Source: Ptiloglossa arizonensis
Lineage: Eukaryota; Arthropoda; Insecta; Hymenoptera; Colletidae
NCBI RefSeq assembly: GCF_051014685.1
Contig: NW_027478462.1
Coordinates: 496,001 to 560,000 of the forward strand
Direction of reading: 5' to 3'
DNA: 64,000 nucleotides
Part shown: piece after piece, positions 60,051 to 64,000 of the stretch
How positions within the stretch are numbered: position 1 is the first letter of the stretch
How the letters are laid out: each line of letters opens with the position of its first letter
Notes under the pieces: generated by a model
Database searches by the model: none
The model's input: only the letters and a program-made list of their open reading frames with translations
What the model was told of the DNA's origin: nothing
Program-made: the position numbers and the translations under genes

Positions 60051-63000
60051 TTTGAGTTTCTCAAGCGTTTCTTATCTCCAAACTGCCATATCTCGCGAAC
60101 GGATTGATCAATCCGCAAAATTTCTGTTGCATCTGAAAGTAGAAACACGCCCGATTACAACGGTATGCGCACTTTTCCCCTAGGCGGTTCTAGTTATTCG
60201 TTTCGAGCATCAGAACTGCGAAAATTTTGAGTTTCTCAAGCGTTTCTTAACTCCAAACTGCCATATCTCGCGAACGGATTGACCAATCCGCAAAATTTCT
60301 GTTGCATCTGAAAGTAGAAACTCGCCCGATTACAACGGTATGCGCACTTTTCCCCTAGGCTGTTCTAGTTATTCGTTTCGAGCATCAGAACTGCGAAAAT
60401 TTTGAGTTTCTCAAGCGTTTCTTACATCCAAACTACCATATCTCGCGAACGGATTCACCAATCCGCAAAATTTCTGTTGCTTCTGAAAGTAGAAACTCGC
60501 CCGATTACAACGGTATGCGCACTTTTCCCCTAGGCCGTTCTAGTTATTCGTTTCGATCATCAGAACTGCGAAAATTTTGAGTTTCTCAAGCGTTTCTTAC
60601 ATCCAAACGGCCATATCTCGCGAACGGATTGACCATTCCGCATGATTTCTGCTGCATCTGAGAGTAGAAACTCGCCCGATTACAACGGTATGCGCACTTT
60701 TCCCCTAGGCCGTTCTAGTTATTCGTGTCGAGCATCAGAACTGCGAAAATTTTGAGTTTCTCAAGCGTTTCTTACATCCAAACTACCATATCTCGCGAAC
60801 GGATTCACCAATCCGCAAAATTTCTGTTGCTTCTGAAAGTAGAAACTCGCCCGATTACAACGGTATGTGTAGTTTTCCCCTAGGCCGTTCTAGTTATTCG
60901 TTTCGAGCATCAGAACTGCGAAAATTTTGAGTTTCTCAAGCGTTTCTTACATCCAAACTGCCATATCTCGCGAACGGATTGACTAATCCGCAAAATTTCT
61001 GTTGCATCTGAAAGCAGAAACTCGCCCGATTACAACGATATGCGTACTTTTCCCCTATGCCGGTCTAGTTACTCGTTTCGAACATCAGAACTGCGAAAAT
61101 TTTGAGTTTCTCAAGCGTTTCTTATTTCCAAACTGCCATATCTCGCGAACGGATTGACCAATCCGCAAAATTTCTGTTGCATCTGAAAGCAGAAACTCGC
61201 CCGCTTACAACGGTATGCGTACTTCTCCCCTAGGCCGTTCTAGTCATTCGTTTCGAGCATCAGAAATGCGAAAATTTTGAGTTTCTCAAGCGTTTCTTAT
61301 CTCCAAACTGCCATATCTCGCGAACGGATTGATCAATCCGCAAAATTTCTGTTCCTTCTGAAAGTAGAAACTCGCCCGATTACAACGGTATGCGTACTTC
61401 TCCCCTAGGCCGTTGTAGTCATTCGTTTCGAGCATCAGAACTGCGAAAATTTTGAGTTTCTCAAGCGTTTCTTACATCCAAACTACCATATCTCGCGAAC
61501 GGATTCACCAATCCGCAAAATTTCTGTTCCTTCTGAAAGTAGAAACTCGCCCGATTACAACGGTATGCGCACTTTTCCCCTAGGCTGTTCTAGTTATTCG
61601 TTTCGAGCATCAGAACTGCGAAAATTTTGAGTTTCTCAAGCGTTTCTTACATCCAGACGGCTATATCTCGCGAACGGATTGACCAATCCGCATGATTTGT
61701 GTTGCATCTGAAAGTAGAAACTCGCCCGATTACAACGGTATGCGTACTTCTCCCCTAGGCCGTTCTAGTCATTCGTTTCGAGCATCAGAACTGCGAAAAT
61801 TTTGAGTTTCTCAAGCGTTTCTTACATCCAAACGGCCATATCTCGCGAACGGATTGACCATTCCGCATGATTTCTGCTGCATCTGAGAGTAGAAACTCGC
61901 CCGATTACAACGGTATGCGCACTTTTCCCCTAGGCCGTTCTAGTTATTCGTGTCGAGCATCAGAACTGCGAAAATTTTGAGTTTCTCAAGCGTTTCTTAC
62001 CTCCAAACTACCATATCTCGCGAACGGATTCACCAATCCGCAAAATTTCTGTTCCTTCTGAAAGTAGAAACTCGCCCGATTACAACGGTATGCGTACTTC
62101 TCCCCTAGGCCGTTGTAGTCATTCGTTTCGAGCATCAGAACTGCGAAAATTTTGAGTTTCTCAAGCGTTTCTTATCTCCAAACTGCCATATCTCGCGATC
62201 GGATTGATCAATCCGCAAAATTTCTGTTGCATCTGAAAGTAGAAACCCGCCCGATTACAACGGTATGCGCACTTTTCCCCTAGGCGGTTCTAGTTATTCG
62301 TTTCGAGCATCAGAACTGCGAAAATTTTGAGTTTCTCAAGCGTTTCTTACCTCCAAACTGCCATATCTCGCGAACGGATTGACCAATCCGCAAAATTTCT
62401 GTTGCATCTGAAAGTAGAAACTCGCCCGATTACAACGGTATGCGCACTTTTCCCCTAGGCTGTTCTAGTTATTCGTTTCGAGCATCAGAACTGCGAAAAT
62501 TTTGAGTTTCTCAAGCGTTTCTTACATCCAAACTACCATATCTCGCGAACGGATTCACCAATCCGCAAAATTTCTGTTGCTTCTGAAAGTAGAAACTCGC
62601 CCGATTACAACGGTATGCGCACTTTTCCCCTAGGCCGTTCTAGTTATTCGTTTCGAGCATCAGAACTGCGAAAATTTTGAGTTTCTCAAGCGTTTCTTAC
62701 ATCCAAACGGCCATATCTCGCGAACGGATTGACCATTCCGCATGATTTCTGCTGCTTCTGAAAGTAGAAACTCGCCCGATTACAACGGTATGTGTAGTTT
62801 TCCCCTAGGCTGTTCTAGTTATTCGTTTCGAGCATCAGAACTGCGAAAATTTTGAGTTTCTCAAGCGTTTCTTACATCCAAACTGCCATATCTCGCGAAC
62901 AGATTGACTAATCCGCAAAATTTCTGTTGCATCTGAAAGCAGAAACTCGCCCGATTACAACGATATGCGTACTTTTCCCCTATGCCGGTCTAGTTACTCG

Positions 63001-64000
63001 TTTCGAACATCAGAACTGCGAAAATTTTGAGTTTCTCAAGCGTTTCTTATTTCCAAACTGCCATATCTCGCGAACGGATTGACCAATCCGCAAAATTTCT
63101 GTTGCATCTGAAAGCAGAAACTCGCCCGATTACAAAGGTATGCGAACTTTTCCCCTAGGCCGTTCTAGTTACTCGTTTCGAGCATCAGAACTGCGAAAAT
63201 TTTCAGTTTCTCAAGCGTTTCTTATCTCCAAACTGCCATATCTCGCGAACGGATTGATCAATCCGCAAAATTTCTGTTGCATCTGAAAGTAGAAACTCGC
63301 CCGATTACAACGGTATGCGCACTTTTCCCCTAGGTTGTTCTAGTTATTCGTTTCGAGCATCAGAACTGCGAAAATTTTGAGTTTCTCAAGCGTTTCTTAC
63401 ATCCAAACGGCCATATCTCGCGAACGGATTGACCATTCCGCATGATTTCTGCTGCATCTGAGAGTAGAAACTCGCCCGATTACAACGGTATGCGCACTTT
63501 TCCCCTAGGCCGTTCTAGTTATTCGTGTCGAGCATCAGAACTGCGAAAATTTTGAGTTTCTCAAGCGTTTCTTACCTCCAAACTACCATATCTCGCGAAC
63601 GGATTCACCAATCCGCAAAATTTCTGTTCCTTCTGAAAGTAGAAACTCGCCCGATTACAACGGTATGCGTACTTCTCCCCTAGGCCGTTGTAGTCATTCG
63701 TTTCGAGCATCAGAACTGCGAAAATTTTGAGTTTCTCAAGCGTTTCTTATCTCCAAACTGCCATATCTCGCGAACAGATTGATCAATCCGCAAAATTTCT
63801 GTTGCATCTGAAAGTAGAAACTCGCCCGATTACAACGGTATGCGCACTTTTCCCCTAGGCGGTTCTAGTTATTCGTTTCGAGCATCAGAACTGCGAAAAT
63901 TTTGAGTTTCTCAAGCGTTTCTTACCTCCAAACTGCCATATCTCGCGAACGGATTGACCAATCCGCAAAATTTCTGTTGCATCTGAAAGTAGAAACTCGC
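60051..64000 (+). repeat. 11/12-mer higher-order repeat (1925-2100 bp), about two copies, running off the window
   Basis: On the left, positions match at 2100 bp (12 monomers): GAAACACGC at 60143 against GAAACCCGC at 62243, and the CATTCCGCATG monomer at 60601 against 62701. After about 62755 they match at 1925 bp (11 monomers): GACTAATCCG at 60981 and 62906. The change of offset marks the loss of one whole monomer in the right copy. The last kilobase returns to TTTTCAGTTT, CATGATTT, CTGTTCCTTC and GATCAATCC monomers, and the final monomer is cut by the window end. Confidence 0.8.

Larger units (their letters stand above)
1..64000 (+). repeat. 175-bp satellite DNA array, about 366 monomers, no interruption
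   Basis: The same 175-bp unit is repeated head to tail from the first base to the last, always in the same orientation. Counting from GCCGTTCTAG as monomer base 1, the window begins exactly at a monomer start. The landmark TTG of TTGAGTTT lies at 44 modulo 175 up to about 11.4 kb and at 27 modulo 175 at the right end. This net loss of 17 bases is fully explained by four 3-bp deletions, six 1-bp deletions and one 1-bp insertion that I located. No unique sequence, transposon, inversion or gene breaks the array, and neither edge is in the window. Monomers differ from each other at a limited set of recurrent positions. The array type is eukaryotic. A centromeric or heterochromatic location is likely from general knowledge of satellites but is not shown by the sequence. 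Confidence 0.99.

Noticed and set aside
1..64000. CRISPR array
   Set aside because: There are no unique spacers. The whole 175-bp unit repeats without interruption, and variation is by point changes shared among many copies.
1..64000. Transposon, retroelement or insertion within the array
   Set aside because: Monomer phase is continuous and fully accounted for by small indels. No terminal repeats, target-site duplications or non-satellite stretches are present.
1..64000. Alpha satellite or another named satellite
   Set aside because: The unit is 175 bp, but its sequence does not resemble the roughly 171-bp primate alpha satellite or any other satellite I can recall with confidence, so no family name is given.
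1..64000. Bacterial or phage origin
   Set aside because: Hundreds of tandem 175-bp copies with no genes over 64 kb is not a known prokaryotic arrangement. The array is best read as eukaryotic heterochromatin.

Overview
The whole 64 kb window is one uninterrupted array of a satellite DNA with a 175-bp monomer. There are about 366 head-to-tail copies, all in the same orientation. I see no protein-coding gene, tRNA, rRNA, transposon, unique sequence or array edge, so the true array is longer than the window. Long, pure, single-orientation satellite arrays of this kind are a eukaryotic feature, typical of centromeric, pericentromeric or other heterochromatic blocks. I do not recognise the monomer and cannot name the species. 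The common monomer is about 44% GC with about 13 CpG sites, roughly 1.6 times the number expected from its base composition. That argues against long CpG-methylation decay and would fit an invertebrate or another lineage with little CpG methylation. This is an inference, not an identification.

The monomer starts at position 1 of the window (taken from GCCGTTCTAG). Phase is kept to the end except for a net loss of 17 bases. Those 17 bases are accounted for exactly by four 3-bp deletions and seven 1-bp indels (six losses, one gain). Conserved blocks alternate with polymorphic sites. The clearest structural element is a dyad at monomer positions 92-107, CGGATTG-AC-CAATCCG. In one common allele it becomes a perfect 16-bp palindrome, CGGATTGATCAATCCG.

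The monomers are arranged in a patchwork of higher-order repeats (HORs), each confined to a few kb. From left to right: an 11-mer (1-3.1 kb); a 3-mer duplication (3-4 kb); a 13-mer with three copies (3.5-10.3 kb); a 9-mer (about 10.9-16.2 kb); a tandem duplication of a 5.59-kb block that itself contains an 11-mer HOR (16.2-27.1 kb); a 19-mer-spaced duplication with 2-mer and 6-mer expansions inside it (28-34.5 kb); 10-, 24-, 25- and 26-mer-spaced segments (34.5-44.2 kb); a 3-mer duplication introducing a new subfamily (40.1-41.2 kb); a 4-mer (44.2-45.9 kb); a 6-mer doublet (47.1-49.2 kb); a 10-mer (48.2-52 kb); a 5-mer (52.9-55 kb); two 7-mer tracts (55-57.6 and 57.6-60.05 kb); and an 11/12-mer tract (60.05-64 kb).

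There are no genes to work together here. What the window records is turnover of the array by unequal exchange. Block lengths are whole multiples of 175 bp, private mutations are copied along with their blocks, and some junctions remove or add exactly one monomer. Short open frames of 63-117 codons recur only because some monomer frames lack stops. Because 175 leaves a remainder of 1 when divided by 3, each frame runs into the next one in the following monomer. I do not treat them as genes.
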